This document shows positions 42,594 to 57,000 of a DNA stretch of 64,000 nucleotides, piece after piece (positions within the stretch are counted from its first letter, which is position 1; every line of letters starts with the position of its first letter). The stretch comes from Aristolochia californica (taxonomy: Eukaryota > Streptophyta > Magnoliopsida > Piperales > Aristolochiaceae). The position numbers and the translations under genes were made by a program. Under the pieces are notes generated by a model. The model worked only from the letters and a program-made list of their open reading frames with translations. It did no database searches and had not been told where the DNA came from. The stretch spans positions 27,044,295 to 27,108,294 of the forward strand of contig JARWKL010000001.1 in NCBI GenBank assembly GCA_029961685.1, in the 5' to 3' direction.

Positions 42594-45500
42594 TCTATTT
42601 GCCTTTTTGGTTAACGGGATGAAGGGAGAGCGAAAACTCAAAGTTTTTATTTATGAAAAAAGTGTACATCTAAAATGAAAATGCACTGTGCACAAATGTA
42701 GAGTGAGATAATTCCAAAGTGTTTCTGTAATTTTTAGGGATTGTTAGCTCTTCTTAGTTTTTATATATCAGCTTTTGCAATCGTCGGGAAAAAGGGGGAG
42801 GCAGGGATTTTTAACTGAGTCTTGACTCCCAATCCATAAGTCATTTATTAGGGTAATATAGCCCGTTACGCATGATAAATCACATTACAATCATCCATGA
42901 TCGTTGTGTCAGCTTTTTGTTGATGGGCAAAATAATGGTTGGTTTGACTCGGGTAAATATCCACCGCACGTTCACTTGAGAATTTACTGAGCGTTTGTCA
43001 TTCTCTTGAAAAGCTTTGGATCCATAGGTGATTTGCATCTTTAACATGTTTAAAACATGCATATCCATTTTTAAAGCATGTGTGGAGGAAATCTCTTTCT
43101 TATAAAATTCCAAGCTATGGGGGTTGAACTAGTGGAATTTCCCAAACTTGGACATCAAAACTTTTGTGTTCATTTGTGGTGTGTGAAAAATTTTCTTTAC
43201 TTACATTTGTTATGGTTTTAAATTTTTTTTCGTACTTGAACTCCATAATTTTCATTTTGTTGTGATCTATTTGCCTTTTTGGTTTACGGGAAGAAGGGAG
43301 AGCGAAAACTCAAAGTTTTGTTTTAAGAAAAAAGAGTACATGTAGAATGGAAATGCACAATGCACAAACGTAGAGAGAGATAATTCCAAAGAGTTTCTAT
43401 AATTTTTAGGGATTGTAAGCCCTTCTTATTTTTTATTTATCAGGTTTTGCAATCGTCGGGAAAAAGCGGGAGGCAGGGATTTTTAACTGAGTCTTGACTC
43501 CCAATCAAGAAGCAATTTATTAGGGTAATATAGCCCGTTACGCATGATAAATCACTTTACAATCATCCATGATCGTTCGGTCAGCTTTTTGTAGATGGGC
43601 AAAATAATGGCTGGTTTGACTCGGGTAAATATCCCACTGCACGTTCACTTGAGAATTTAATGAGCATTTTTTATTCTCTTCAAAACCTTTGGATCCAAAG
43701 GTGATTTGCATCTTTAACTTGTTAAAAACATGCAAATCTTTTTTTTAAGCATGTGTGGAGGAAATCTCTTTCTTATAAAATTCCAAGTTGTTAGGGTTGA
43801 ACTTGTGGAATTTCCCAAACTTGGACAACAAAAATTTTGTGTTCATTTGTGGTGTGTGAATAAATTTTCTTTACTTACATTTGTTATTGTTTTAAATTTT
43901 TTTCCGTACATGAACTCTAAAATTTTCATTTTGTTGTGATCTATTTGCCTTTTTGGTTTACGGGATAAAGGGAGAGCGAAAACTCAAAGTTTTGATTTAT
44001 TAAAAAATTTTAGATCTAAAATGAAAATGCACAGTGCACAAATGTAGAGCGAGATAATTCCAAAGTGTTTCTGTAATTTTTAGGGATTGTAAGCTTTTCA
44101 TAGTTTTTATAGATCAGGTTTTGCAATCGTCGGGAAAAAGGGGGAGGCAAGGATTTTTAACTGAGTCTTGACTCCCAATCCATAAGTCATTTATTAGGGT
44201 AATATAGCCCGTTACGCATGATAAATCACATTACAATCATCCATGATCATTGGGTCAGCTTTTTGTAGATGGGCAAAATAATGGCTGGTTTGACTCGGGT
44301 AAATATCCACCGCACGTTCACTCTAGAATTTTATGAGCGTTTGTCATTCTCTTGAAAAGCTTTGGATCCATAGGTGATTTGCATCTTTAACATGTTTAAA
44401 ACATGCATATCCATTTTTAAAGCATGTGTGGAGGAAATCTCTTTCTTATAAAATTCAAAGCTGTTGGGGTTGTACTAGTGGAATTTCCCAAACTTGGACA
44501 TCAAAACATTTGTGTTCATTTGTCGTGTATGAATAAATTTTCTTTACTTACATTTGTTATGGTTTTAAATTTTTTTTCGTACTTGAACTCCATAATTTTC
44601 ATTTTGTTGTGATCTACTTGCCTTTTTGGTTTACGGGAAGAAGGGAGAGCGAAAACTCAAAGTTTTTTTTTAAGAAAAAAGAGCTCATGTAGAATGGAAA
44701 TGCACAATGCACAAATGAATACAGAGATAATTCCAAAGAGTTTCGGTAATTTTTAGGGATTGTAAGCTCTTCTTAGCTTTTATATATCAGGTTTTGCAAT
44801 CGTCGGGAAAAAAGGGGGGACAGGGATTTTTAACTGAGTCTTGACTCCCAATCCATAAGGCATTTATTTGGGTAATATAGCATGTTACGCATGATAAATC
44901 ACTTTACAATCATCCATGAGCGTTGGGTCCGCTTTTTGTAGTTGGGCAAAATAAGGGCTTGTTTGACTCGTGTAAATATCCCACCGCACGTTCACTTGAG
45001 AATTTAATGAGCATTTGTGATTCTCTTCAAAACCTTTGGATCCATAGGTGATTTGCATCTTTAACTTGTTAAAAACATGCAAATCTATTTTTTAAGCATG
45101 TGTGGAGGAAATCTCTTTCTTATAAAATTCCAAGCTGTTAGGGTTGAACTTGTGGAATTTCCCAAACTTGGACAAGAAAACTTTTGTGTTCATTTGTGGT
45201 GTGTGAATAAATTTTTTATACTTACATTTGTTATTGTTTTAAATTTTTTTCCATACATGAACTCTAAAATTTTCATTTTGCTGTGATCTATTTGCCTTTT
45301 TGGTTTATGGGATAAAGGGAGAGGAAAAACTCAAAGTTTTGATTGATGAAAAAAGTTTACATCTAAAATGAAAATGCACAGTTCACAAAAGTAGAACGAG
45401 ATAATTCCAAAGAGTTTCTGTAATTTTTAGGGATTGTAAGCTTTCCTTAGTTTTTATATATCAGGTTTCGCAATCGTCGGGAAAAAGGGGGAGGCAAGGA

Positions 45501-48253
45501 TTTTTAACTGAGTCTTGACTCCCAATCCATAAGTCATTTCCTAGGGTAATATAGCCCGTTACACATGATAAATCACTTTACAATTATCCATGATCGTTGG
45601 GTCAGCTTTTTGTTGATGGGCAAAATAATGGCTTGTTTGACTCGGGTAAATATCCCACCGCACGTTCATTTGAGAATTTAATGAGCGATTGTTATTCTCT
45701 TCAAAACCTATGGATCCATACGTGAATTGCATCTTTAACATGTTTAAAACATGCAAATTCATTTTTTAAGCATGTGTGGAGGAAATCTCTTTCTTATAAA
45801 ATTCCAAGCTGTTAGGGTTGAACTAGTGGAATTTCCCAAACTTGGACAACAAAACTTTTGTGTGCATTTGTCGTGGGTAAATAAATTATCTTTACTTACA
45901 TTATGAAATTGTTTTAATTTTTTTTCCATACATGAAATATAAAATTTTCATTTTGTACTAATGTATTTATCTTTTTGGTTTACGGCATGAAGAGAGAGCG
46001 AAAACACAAAGTTTTGATTTATGAAAAAAGTGTACTTCTAAAATAAAAATGCACAGTGCACAAATGTAGAGCGAGATAATTCCAAAGAGTTTCTGTAATT
46101 TTTAGGGATTGTAAGCTCTTCTTAGTTTTTATATATCAGGTTTTGCAATCGTTGGGAAAAAGGGGGAGGCAGGGCTTTTTAACTGAGTCTTAACTCTCAA
46201 ACCAAAAGTCATTTCTTTGGGTAATATAGCCCGTTAGGCATTATTAATCACATTACAATCATCCATGATCGTTGGGTCAGCTTTTTGTAGATGGGCAAAA
46301 TAATGGCTTGTTTGACTCGGGTAAATATCCACCGCACGTTCACTTGAGAATTTAATGAGCGTTTGTTATTCTCTTCAAAAGCTTTGGATCCATAGGTGAT
46401 TTGCATCATTAACATATTTAAAACATGCATATCCATTTTTAAAGCATGTGAGGAGGAAATCTCTTTCCTATAAAATTCCAAGCTGTTGGGGTTGAACTAG
46501 TGGAATTTCCCAAACTTGGACAAAAAAACTTTTGTGTTCATTTGTGGTGTGTGAATAAATTTTCTTTACTTACATTTTTTATTGTTTTAAACTTTTTCCG
46601 TACTTGAACTCCAAAATTTTCATTTTGTTGTGATCTATTTGCCTTTTTGGTTTACGGGAAGAAGGGAGAGCGAAAACACAAAGTTTTTTTTTAAGAAAAA
46701 AAGTGTACATATAGAATGGAAATTCACAATGCACAAAAGTAGAGAGAGATAATTCCAAAGAGTTTCTATAATTTTTGGGGAATGTAAGCTCTTCTTAGTT
46801 TTTATATATCAGGTTTTGCAATCGACGGGAAAAAGGGGGAGGCATGGATTTTTAACTGAATCTTGAATCCCAATCCATATGTGATTTATTATGGTAATAT
46901 AGCCCGATACGCATGATAAATCACTTTACAATCACCCATGATCGTTGGGTCAGCTTTTTGTAGAAGGGCAAAATAATGGCTTGTTTGACTCGGGTAAATA
47001 TCCCACCGCACGTTCACTTGAGAATTTAATGAGCGTTTGTTATTCTCTTGAAAAGTTTTGGATCCATAGGTGATTTGCATCTTTAACATGTTAAAAACAT
47101 GCAAATTCATTTTTTAAGCATGTGTGGAGGAAATCTATTTCTTATAAAATTCCAAACAGTTAGGGTTGAACTAGTGGAATTTCCCAAACTTGGACAACAA
47201 AACTTTTGTGTTCATTTGTGGTGTGTAAATAAATTATCTTTACATACGTGTGTTATTGTTTTAATTGTTTTTTCATACATGAACTATAAAATTTTCATTT
47301 TGTTGTAATGTATTTATCTTTTTGGTTTACGGGATGAAGGGAGAGCGAAAACACAAAGTTTTGATTTATGAAAAAAGTGTACATCTAAAATAAATATGCA
47401 CAGTGCAAAAATGTAGAGCGAGATAATTCCAAAGAGTTTCTGTAATTTTTAGGGATTCTAAACTCATCTTAGTTTTTATACATCAGGTTTTGCAATCGCT
47501 GGGAAAACGGGGGAGGCAGGAATTTTTAACTGAATCTTGACTCCCAAACCAAAAGTCATTTCTTTGGGTAATATAGCCCGTTATGCATGATAAATCAAAT
47601 TACAATCATCCATGATCGCTGGGTCTGCTTTTTGTAGATGGGCAAAATAATTGCTTGTTCGACTCGGGTAAATATCCACCGCACGTTCACTTGAGAATTT
47701 AATGAGCGTTTGTTATTCTCTTCAAAAGTTTTGGATCCATAGGTGATTTGCATCTTTAACATGTTTAAAACATGCATATCCATTTTTAAAGCATGTGTGG
47801 AGGAAATCTCTTTCCTATAAAATTCCAAGCTGTTGGGGTTGAACTAGTGGAATTTCCCAAACCTGGACAAAAAAACTTTTGTGTTCATTTGTGGTGTGTG
47901 AATAAATTTTCTTTACTTACATTTGTTATTGTTTTAAACTTTTTCCGTACTTGAACTCCAAAATTTTCATTTTGTTGTGATTTATTTGCCTTTTTGGTTT
48001 ACGGGATGAAGGGAGAGCGAAAACTCAAAGTTTTGTTTTAAGAAAAAAAGTGTACATGTAGAATGGAAATGCACAATGCACAAATGTAGAGAGAGATAAT
48101 TCCAAAGAGTTTCTATAATTATTTGGGAATGTAAGCTCTTCTTTGTTTTTATATATCAGGTTTTGCAATCGTGGGGAAAAAGGGGGAGGCAGGGATTTTT
48201 AACTGAGTTTTGAATCCCAATCCATATGTGATTTATTGTGGTAATATAGCCCG

Positions 48254-48926
48254 TTACGCATGATAAATCACTTTAATTTCATCCATGATCGTTGGGTCAG
48301 CTTTTTGTAGAAGGGCAAAATAATGGCTTGTTTGACTCGGGTAAATATCCCACCACACGTTCACTTGAGAATTGAATGAGCGTTTGTTATTCTCTTCAAA
48401 AGCTATGGATCCATAGGTGATTGGCATCTTTAACATGTTTAAAACATGTAAATTCCTTTTTTAAGCATGTGTGGAGGAAATCTCTTTCTTATAAAATTTC
48501 AAGCAGTTAGGGTTGAACTAGTGGAATTTCCCAAACTTGGACAACAAAACTTTTGTGTTCATTTGTAGTGTGTAAATAAATTATCTTTACTTACATTTGT
48601 TATTGTTTTATATTTTTTCCGTACTTGAACTCCAAAATTTTCATTTTGTTGAGTTCTATTTGCCTTTTCGGTTTACGCGATGAAGGGAGAGCGAAAACTC
48701 AAAGTTTTGTTTTAAGAAAAAAGAGTAAATGTAGAATGGAAATTCACAATGCACAAACGTAGAGAGAGATAATTCAAAAGAGTTTCTGTATTTTTTAGGG
48801 ATTGTAAGCTCTGCTTACTTTTTATATATCAGGTTTTGCAATCGTAGGGAATAAGGGGGAGGCAGGGATTTTTAACTGAGTCTTGACTCCCAATCCATAT
48901 GTGATTTATTATGGTAATATAGCCCG
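48254..48926 (+). repeat. Alpha/beta chimeric monomer
   Basis: The first ~330 bp are alpha-like (ttagggttgaac, gtgtaaataaattatc). After about 48590 the unit is beta-like (ccgtacttgaactcc, gttttaagaaaaaag, cacaatgcac). The following unit at 48927 is again alpha-like, so this chimera marks a slip in the alpha/beta alternation just before the homogenised block. Confidence 0.7.
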
Positions 48927-50273
48927 TTACGCATGATAAATCACTTTAAAATTCTCCATGATCGTTGGGTCAGCTTTTTGTAGAAGGGCAAAATAATATC
49001 TTTTTTGACTCGGGTAAATATCCCACCGCTCGTTCACTTGAGAATTTAATGAGCGTTTGTTATTCTCTTCTAAAGCTATGGATCCATAGGTGATTTGCAT
49101 CTTTAACATGTTTAAAACATGCAAAACCATTTTTTAAGCATGTGTGGAGGAAATCTCTTTCTTATAAAATTCCAAGCTATTAGGTTGAACTTTTGGAATT
49201 TCCCAAATTTGGACAAGAAAACTTTTGTGTTCATTTCTGATGTCAAATTAAATTTTCTTTACTTACGGCTGTTATTGTTTTAATTTTTTTTCCATACCTG
49301 AACTATAAAATTTTCATTTTGTTGTAATGTATTTATCTTTTTGGTTTACGGGATGAAGGGAGAGCGAAAACACAAAGTTTTGATTTATGAAAAAAGTGTA
49401 TATCTAAAATAAATATGCACAGTGCACAAATGTAGAGCGAGATAATTCCAAAGAGTTTCTGTAATTTTTATGGATTTTAAGCTCTTCTTAATTTTTATAT
49501 ATCAGGTTTTGCAATCGTTGGGAAAAAGGGGGAGGCAGGGATTTTTAACTGAGTCTTGACTCCCAAACCAAAAGTCATTTCTTTGGGTAATATAGCCCGT
49601 TATGCATGATAAATCACATTACAATCATCCATGATCGTTGGGTCAGCTTTTTGTAGATGGGCAAAATAATGGCTTGTTTGACTCGGGTAAATATCCACCA
49701 TACGTTCACTTGAGAATTTAATGAGCGTTTGTTATTTTCTTCAAAAGCTTTGGATCCATAGGTGATTTGCATCTTTAACATGTTTAAAACATGCATATCC
49801 ATTTTTAAAGCATGTGTGGGGGAAATCTCTTTCCTATAAAATTCCAAGCTGTTGGGGTTGAACTAGTGGAATTTCCCAAACTTGGACAACAAAACTTTTG
49901 TGTTCATTTGTGGTGTGTGAAAAAGATTTTCTTTACTTACATTTGTTATAGTCTTAAACTTTTTCCGTACTTGGACTCCAAAATTTTCATTTTGTTGTGA
50001 TCTATTTGCCTTTTTGGTTTTCGGGATGAAGGGAGCGCGAAAACTCAAAAATTTGTTTTAAGAAAAAAAGTGTACATGTAGAATGGAAATGCACAATGCA
50101 CAAAAGTAGAGAGAGATAATTCCAAAGAGTTTCTATAATTATTTGGGAATGTAAGCTCTTCTTAGTTTTTATATATCAGGTTTTGCATTCGTCGAAAAAA
50201 AGGGGAAGGCAGGGATTTTTAAATGAGTCTTGAATCCCAATCCATAAGTCATTTAGTATGGTAATATAGCCCA

Positions 50274-51621
50274 TTACGCATGATAAATCACTTTACAATC
50301 TTCCATGATCGTTGGGTATGCTTTTTGTAGATGGGCAAAATAATGGCTTGTTTGACTTGGGTAAATATCCCACCGCACGTTCACTTGAGAATTTAATGAG
50401 CGTTTGTTATTCTCTTCAAAAGGTATGGATCCATAGGTGATTTGCATCTTTAACATGTTTAAAACATGCAAATTCATTTTTTAAGCATGTGTTGAGGAAA
50501 TCTCTTTCTTATAAAATTCCAAGCTGTTAGGGTTGAACAAATGGAATTTTCCAAACTTGGACAACAAAACTTTTGTGTTCATTTGTGGTGTGTAAATAAA
50601 TTATCTTTATTTACATTATGAAATTGTTTTAATTTTTTTTCCATACATGAACTAGAAAATTTTCATTTTGTTCTAATGTATTTATCTTTTTGGTTTACGG
50701 GATGAAGGGAGAGCGAAAACACAAAGTTTTGATTTATGAAAAAGGTGTACATCTAAAATAAAAATGCACAGTGCACAAATGTAGAGCAAGATAATTCTAA
50801 AGAGTTTCTGTAATTTTTAGGGATTGTAAGATCTTCTTAGTTTTTATAAATCAGGTTTTGCAATCGTTGGGAAAAAGGGGGAGGCAGGGATTTCTAACTA
50901 AGTCTTGACTCCCAAACCAAAAGTCATTTCTTTGGGCAATATAGCCCGTTATGGATGATAAATCACATTACAATCATCCATGATCGTTGGGTCAGCTTTT
51001 TGTAGATGGGCAAAATAATGGCTTGTTTGACTCGGGTAAATATCCACCGTACGTTCACTTGAGAATTTAATGAGCGTTGGTTATTTTCTTAAAAAGCTTT
51101 GGATCCATAGGTGATTTGCATCTTTAACATGTTTAAAACATGCATATCCATTTTTAAAGCATGTGTGGAGGAAATCTCTTTCCTATAAAATTCCAAGCTG
51201 TTGGGGTTGAACTCGTGGAATTTCCCAAACTTGGACAAAAAAAATTTTGTGCTCATTTGTGGTGTGTGAATAAATTTTCTTTACTAACATTTGTTATTGT
51301 TTTAAACTTTTTCCGTACTTGAACTCCAAAATTTTCATTTTGTTGTGATCTATTTGCCTTTTTGGTTTACGGGATGAAGGGAGTGCGAAAACTCAAAAAT
51401 TTGTTTTAAGAAAAAAAGTGTACATGTAGAATGGAAATGCACAATGCACAAAAGTAGAGAGAGATAATTCCAAAGAGTTTCTATAATTATTTGGGAATGT
51501 AAGCTCTTCTTAGTTTTTATATATCAGGTTTTGCAATCGTCGGGAAAAAGGGGGAGGCAGGGAATTTTAACTGAGTCTTGAATCCCAATCCATAAGTCAT
51601 TTAGTATGGTAATATAGCCCA
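50274..51621 (+). repeat. HOR dimer 1 (class I)
   Basis: Class I markers are aaaggtgtac near 50743 and ttatggatg at 50949. Private changes: gaacaaatgg near 50536 replaces the usual actagt site, and the alpha-landmark side has gtcgaaaaaaaggggaagg near 50191 instead of the normal G-rich tract. The beta half has a run of eight A then ttttgtgctc near 51238. Confidence 0.85.
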
Positions 51622-52957
51622 TTACGCATGATAAATCACTTTACAATCTTCCATGATCGTTGGGTATGCTTTTTGAAGATGGGCAAAATAATGGCTTGTT
51701 TGACTTGGGTAAATATCCCACCGCACGTTCACTTGAGAATTTAATGAGCGTTTGTTATTCTCTTCAAAAGGTATGGATCCATAGGTGATTTGCATCTTTA
51801 ACATGTTTAAAACATGCAAATTCATTTTTTAAGCATGTGTTGAGGAAATCTCTTTCTTATAAAATTCCAAGCTGTTAGGGTTGAACTAGTGGAATTTCCC
51901 AAACTTGGACAACAAAACTTTTGTGTTCATTTGTGGTGTGTAAATAAATTATCTTTATTTACATTATGAAATTGTTTTAATTTTTTTTCCATACTTGAAC
52001 TAGAAAATTTTCATTTTGTTGTAATGTATTTATCTTTTTGGTTTACGACATGAAGGGAGAGCGAAAACACAAAGTTTATATTTATGAAACAAGTGTACAT
52101 CTAAAATAAAAATGCACAGTGCACAAATGTAGAGCGAGATAATTCTAAAGAGTTTCTGTAATTTTTAGGGATTGTAAGCTCTTCTTAGTTTTTAAAAATC
52201 AGGTTTTGCAATCGTTGGGAAAAAGGGGGAGGCACTGAGTCTTGACTCCCAAACCAAAAGTCATTTATTTGGGTAATATAGCCCGTTACGCATGATAAAT
52301 CACATTAGAATCATCCATGATCGTTGGGTCAGCTTTTTGTAGATGGGCAAAATAATGGCTTGTTTGACTCGGGTAAATATCCACCGTACGTTCACTTGAG
52401 AATTTAATGAGCGATTGTTATTTTCTTCAAAAGCTTTGGATCCATAGGTGATTTGCATCTTTAACATGTTTAAAACATGCATATCCATTTTTAAAGCATG
52501 TGTGGAGGAAATCTCTTTCCTATAAAATTCCAAGCTGTTGGGGTTGAACTAGTGGAATTTCCCAAACTTGGACAACAAAATTTTTGTGTCATTTGTGGTG
52601 TGTGAATAAATTTTCTTTACTTAAATTTGTTATTGTTTTAAACTTTTTCCGTACTTGAACTCCAAAATTTTCATTTTGTTGTGATCTATTTGCCTTTTTG
52701 GTTTACGGGATGAAGGGAGCGCGAAAACACAAAAAATTGTTTTAAGAAAAAACGTGGACATGTAGAATGGAAATGCACAATGCACAAAAGTAGAGAGAGA
52801 TAATTCCAAAGAGTTTCTATAATTATTTGGGAATGTAAGCTCTTCTTAGTTTTTATATATCAGGTTTTGCAATCGTCGGGAAAAAGGGGGAGGCAGGGAT
52901 TTTTAACTGAGTCTTGAATCCCAATCCATAAGTCATTTAGTATGGTAATATAGCCCG
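51622..52957 (+). repeat. HOR dimer 2 (class II, short)
   Basis: 1336 bp instead of about 1348. A deletion of roughly 11-12 bp near 52233 joins ggaggca directly to ctgagtcttgac, removing the gggattttta stretch. Class II markers are gaaacaagtgtac near 52087 and gtggacatg in the beta half. Confidence 0.85.
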
Positions 52958-54304
52958 TTACGCATGATAAATCACTTTACAATCTTCCATGATCGTTGGG
53001 TATGCTTTTTGCAGATGGGCAAAATAATGGCTTGTTTGACATGGGTAAATATCCCACCGCACGTTCACTTGAGAATTTAATGAGCGTTTGTTATTCTCTT
53101 CTAAAGGTATGGATCCATAGGTGATTTGCATCTTTAACAAGTTTAAAACATGCAAATTCATTTTTTAAGCATGTGTTGAGGAAATCTCTTTCTTATAAAA
53201 TTCCAAGCTGTTAGGGTTGAACTAGTGGAATTTCCCAAACTTGGACAACAAAACTTTTCTGTTCATTTGTGGTGTGTAAATAAATTATCTTCATTTACAT
53301 TATGAAATTGTTTTAATTTTTTTTCCATACATGAACTAGAAAATTTTCATTTTGTTCTAATGTATTTTTCTTTTCGGTTTACGGCATGAAGGGAGAGCGA
53401 AAACACAAATTTTGATTTATGAAAAAGGTGTACATCTAAAATAAAAATGCACAGTGCACAAATGTAGAGCAAGATAATTCTAAAGAGTTTCTATAATTTT
53501 TAGGGATTTTAAGCTCTTCTTAGTTTTTATAAATCAAGTTTTGCAATCGTTCGGAAAAAGGGGGAGGCAGGGATTTCTAACTGAGTCTTGACTCCCAAAC
53601 CAAAAGTCATTTCTTTGGGTAATTTAGCCCGTTATGGATGATAAATCACATTACAATCATCCATGATCGTTGGGTCAGCTTTTTGTAGATGGGCAAAATA
53701 ATGGCTTGTTTGACTCGGGTAAATATCCACCGTACGTTCACTTGAGAATTTAATGAGCGTTTGTTATTTTCTCCAAAACCTTTGGATCCATAGGTCATTT
53801 GCATCTTTAACATGTTTAAAACATGCATATCCATTTTTAAAGCATGTGTGGAGGAAATCTCTTTCCTATAAAATTCCAAGCTGTTGGGGTTGAACTAGTG
53901 GAATTTCCCAAACATGGACAAAAAAACTTTTGTGCTCATTTGTGGTGTGTGAATAAATTTTCTTTACTAACATTTGTTATTTTTTTAAACTTTTTCCGTA
54001 CTTGAACTCCAAAATTTTCATTTTGTTGTGATCTATTTGCCTTTTTGGTCTACGGGATGAAGGGAGTGCAAAAACTCAAAAATTTGTTTTAAGAAAAAAA
54101 GTGTACATGTAGAATGGAAATGCACAACGCACAAAAGTAGAGAGAGATAATTCCAAAGAGTTTCTATAATTTTTTGGGAATGTAAGCTCTTCTTAGTTTT
54201 TATATATCAGGTTTTGCAATCGTCGGGAAAAAGGGGGAGGCAGGGATTTTTAACTGAGTCTTGAATCTCAATCCATAAGTCATTTAGTATGGTAATATAG
54301 CCCG
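52958..54304 (+). repeat. HOR dimer 3 (class I)
   Basis: Class I markers are aaaggtgtac near 53426, ttatggatg at 53632 and ttttgtgctc in the beta half. Together with dimer 4 it repeats the I-II order of dimers 1-2. Confidence 0.85.
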
Positions 54305-55652
54305 TTACGCATGATAAATCACTTTACAATCTTCCATGATCGTTGGGTATGCTTTTTGTAGATGGGCAAAATAATGGCTTGTTTGACTTGGGTAAATATC
54401 CCACCGCACGTTCACTTGAGAATTTAATGAGCGTTTGTTATTCTCTTCAAAAGGTATGGATCCATAGGTGATTTGCATCTTTAACATGTTTAAAACATGC
54501 AAATTCATTTTTTAAGCATGTGTTGAGGAAATCTCTTCCTTATGAAATTCCAAGCTGTTAGGGTTGAACTAGTGGAATTTCCCAAACTTGGACGACAAAA
54601 CTTTTGTGTTCATTTGTGGTGTGTAAATAAATTATCTTTATTTACATTATGAAATTGTTTTAATTTTTTTTCCATACAAGAACTAGAAAATTTTCATTTT
54701 GTTCTAATGTATTTATCTTTTTGGTTTACGGCATGAAGGGAGAGCGAAAACACAATGTTTTGATTTATGAAACAAGTGTACATCTAAAATAAAAATGCAC
54801 AGTGCACAAATGTAGAGCGAGATAATTCTAAAGAGTTTCTGTAATTCTTAGGGATTGTAAGCTCTTCTTAGGTTTTATAAATCAGGTTTTGCAATCGTTG
54901 GGAAAAAGGGGGAGGCAGGGATTTTTAACTGAGTCTTGACTCCCAAACCAAAAGTCTTTTCTTTGGGTAATATAGCCCGTTATGCATGATAAATCACATT
55001 ACAATAATCCATGATCGTTGGGTCAGCTTTTTGTAGATGGGCAAAATAATGGCTTGTTTGACTCGGGTAAATATCCACCGTACGTTCACTTGAGAATTTA
55101 ATGAGCGTTTGTTATTTTCTTCTAAAGCTTTGGATCCATAGGTGATTTGCATCTTTAACATGTTTAAAACATGCATATCCATTTTTAAAGCATGTGTGGA
55201 GGAAATCTCTTTCCTATAAAATTCCAAGCTGTTGGGGTTGAACTAGTGGAATTTCCCCAACTTGGACTACAAAACTTTTGTGTTCATTTGTGGTGTGTGA
55301 ATAAATTTTCTTTACTTACATTTGTTATTGTTTTAAACTTTTTCAGTACTTTAACTCCAAAATTTTCATTTTGTTGTGATCTATTTGCCTTTTTGGTTTA
55401 CGGGATGAAGGGAGCGCGAAAACTCAAAAATTTGTTTTCAGAAAAAAAGCGGACATGTAGAATGGAAATGCACAATGCACAAAAGTAGAGAGAGATAATT
55501 CCAAAGAGTTTATATAATTTTGTGGGAATGTAAGCTCTTCTTAGTTTTTATATATCAAGTTTTGCAATCGTCGGGAAAAGGGGGGAGGCAGGGATTTTTA
55601 ACTGAGTCTTGAATCCCAATCCATAAGTCATTTAGTATGGTAATATAGCCCG
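54305..55652 (+). repeat. HOR dimer 4 (class II)
   Basis: Class II markers are gaaacaagtgtac near 54771, ttatgcatg at 54980 and cggacatg in the beta half near 55451. Confidence 0.85.
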
Positions 55653-57000
55653 TTACGCATGATAAATCACTTTACAATGTTCCATGATCGTTGGGTATGC
55701 TTTTTGTAGAAGGGCAAAATAATGGCTTGTTTGACTTGGGTAAATATCCCACCGCACGTTCACTTGAGAATTTAATGAGCGTTTGTTATTCTCTTCAAAT
55801 GGTATGGATCCATAGGTGATTTGCATCTTTAACATGTTTAAAACATGCAAATTCATTTTTTAAGCATGTGTTGAGGAAATCTCTTTCTTATAAAATTCCA
55901 AGCTGTTAGGGTTGAACTAGTGGAATTTCCCAAACTTGGACAACAAAACTTTTGTGTTCATTTGTGGTGTGTAAATAAATTATCTTTATTTACATTAGGA
56001 AATTGCTTTAATTTTTTTTCCATACATGTACTAGAAAATTTTCATTTTGTTGTAATGTATTTATCTTTTTGGTTTACGGGATGAAGGGAGAGCGAAAACA
56101 CAAAGTTTTGATTTATGAAAAAGGTGTACATCTAAAATAAAAATGCACAGTGCACAAATGTAGAGCAAGATAATTCTAAAGAGTTTCTGTAATTTTTAGG
56201 GATTGTAAGCTCTTCTTAGTTTTTATAAATCAGGTTTTGCAATCGTTGGGAAAAAGGGGGAGGCAAGGATTTCTAACTGAGTCTTGACTCCCAAACCAAA
56301 AGTCATTTCTTTGGGTAATATAGCCCGTTATGGATGATAAATCACATTACAATCATCCATGATCGTTGGGTCAGCTTTTTGTAGATGGGCAAAATAATGG
56401 CTTGTTTGACTCGGTTAAATATCCACCGTACGTTCACTTGAGAATTTAATGAGCGTTTGTTATTTTCTTCAAAAGCTTTGGATCCATAGGTGATTTGCAT
56501 CTTTAACATGTTTAAAACATGCATATCCATTTTTAAAGCATGTGTGGAGGAAATCTCTTTCCTATAAAATTCCAAGCTGTTGGGGTTGAACTAGTGGAAT
56601 TTCCCAAACTTGGACAAAAAAACTTTTGTGCTCATTTGTGGTGTGTGAATAAATTTTCTTTACTTACATTTGTTATTGTTTTAAACTTTTTCCGTACTTG
56701 AACTCCAAAATTTTCATTTTGTTGTGATCTATTTGCCTTTTTGGTTTACGGGATGAAGGGAGTGCGAAAACTCAAAAATTTGTTTTAAGAAAAAAAGTGT
56801 ACATGTAGAATGAAAATGCACAATGTACAAAAGTAGAGAGAGATAATTCCAAAGAGTTTCTATAATTTTTTGGGAATGTGAGCTCTTCTTAGTTTTTATA
56901 TATCAGGTTTTGCAATCGTCGGGAAAAAGGGGGAGGCAGGGATTTTTAACTGAGTCTTGAATCCCAATCCATAAGTCATTTAGTACGGTAATATAGCCCG
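55653..57000 (+). repeat. HOR dimer 5 (class I)
   Basis: Class I markers are aaaggtgtac near 56120, ttatggatg at 56328 and ttttgtgctc near 56625. The alpha half has attaggaaattgc instead of attatgaaattgt near 55994. Confidence 0.85.

Larger units (their letters stand above)
41150..45200 (+). repeat. Duplicated segment, copy 2 (8-monomer offset)
   Basis: Partner of 35765-39815, with the same order of private variants unit by unit (41519 with 36135, 42192 with 36807, 42866 with 37481, 43538 with 38154, 44212 with 38828, 44885 with 39501). Copy 2 keeps the catgcatatcc form in the 42866 unit, where copy 1 has been overwritten, so it probably preserves the older arrangement there. Confidence 0.75.
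33442..50273 (+). repeat. Transitional block with multi-monomer duplications
   Basis: Landmarks at 33442, 34115, 34788, 35462, 36135, 36807, 37481, 38154, 38828, 39501, 40175, 40847, 41519, 42192, 42866, 43538, 44212, 44885, 45559, 46234, 46907, 47581, 48254, 48927 and 49600. Alternation of alpha-like and beta-like units becomes common but slips several times (for example 44885/45559 and 48254/48927). Right-block variants enter step by step: ccaaaccaaaagtc from 34.08 kb, taatgtatttatc from 33.84 kb and attatgaaattg first at 45.90 kb. Duplications of 3, 8 and 11 monomers are visible inside it. Confidence 0.8.
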
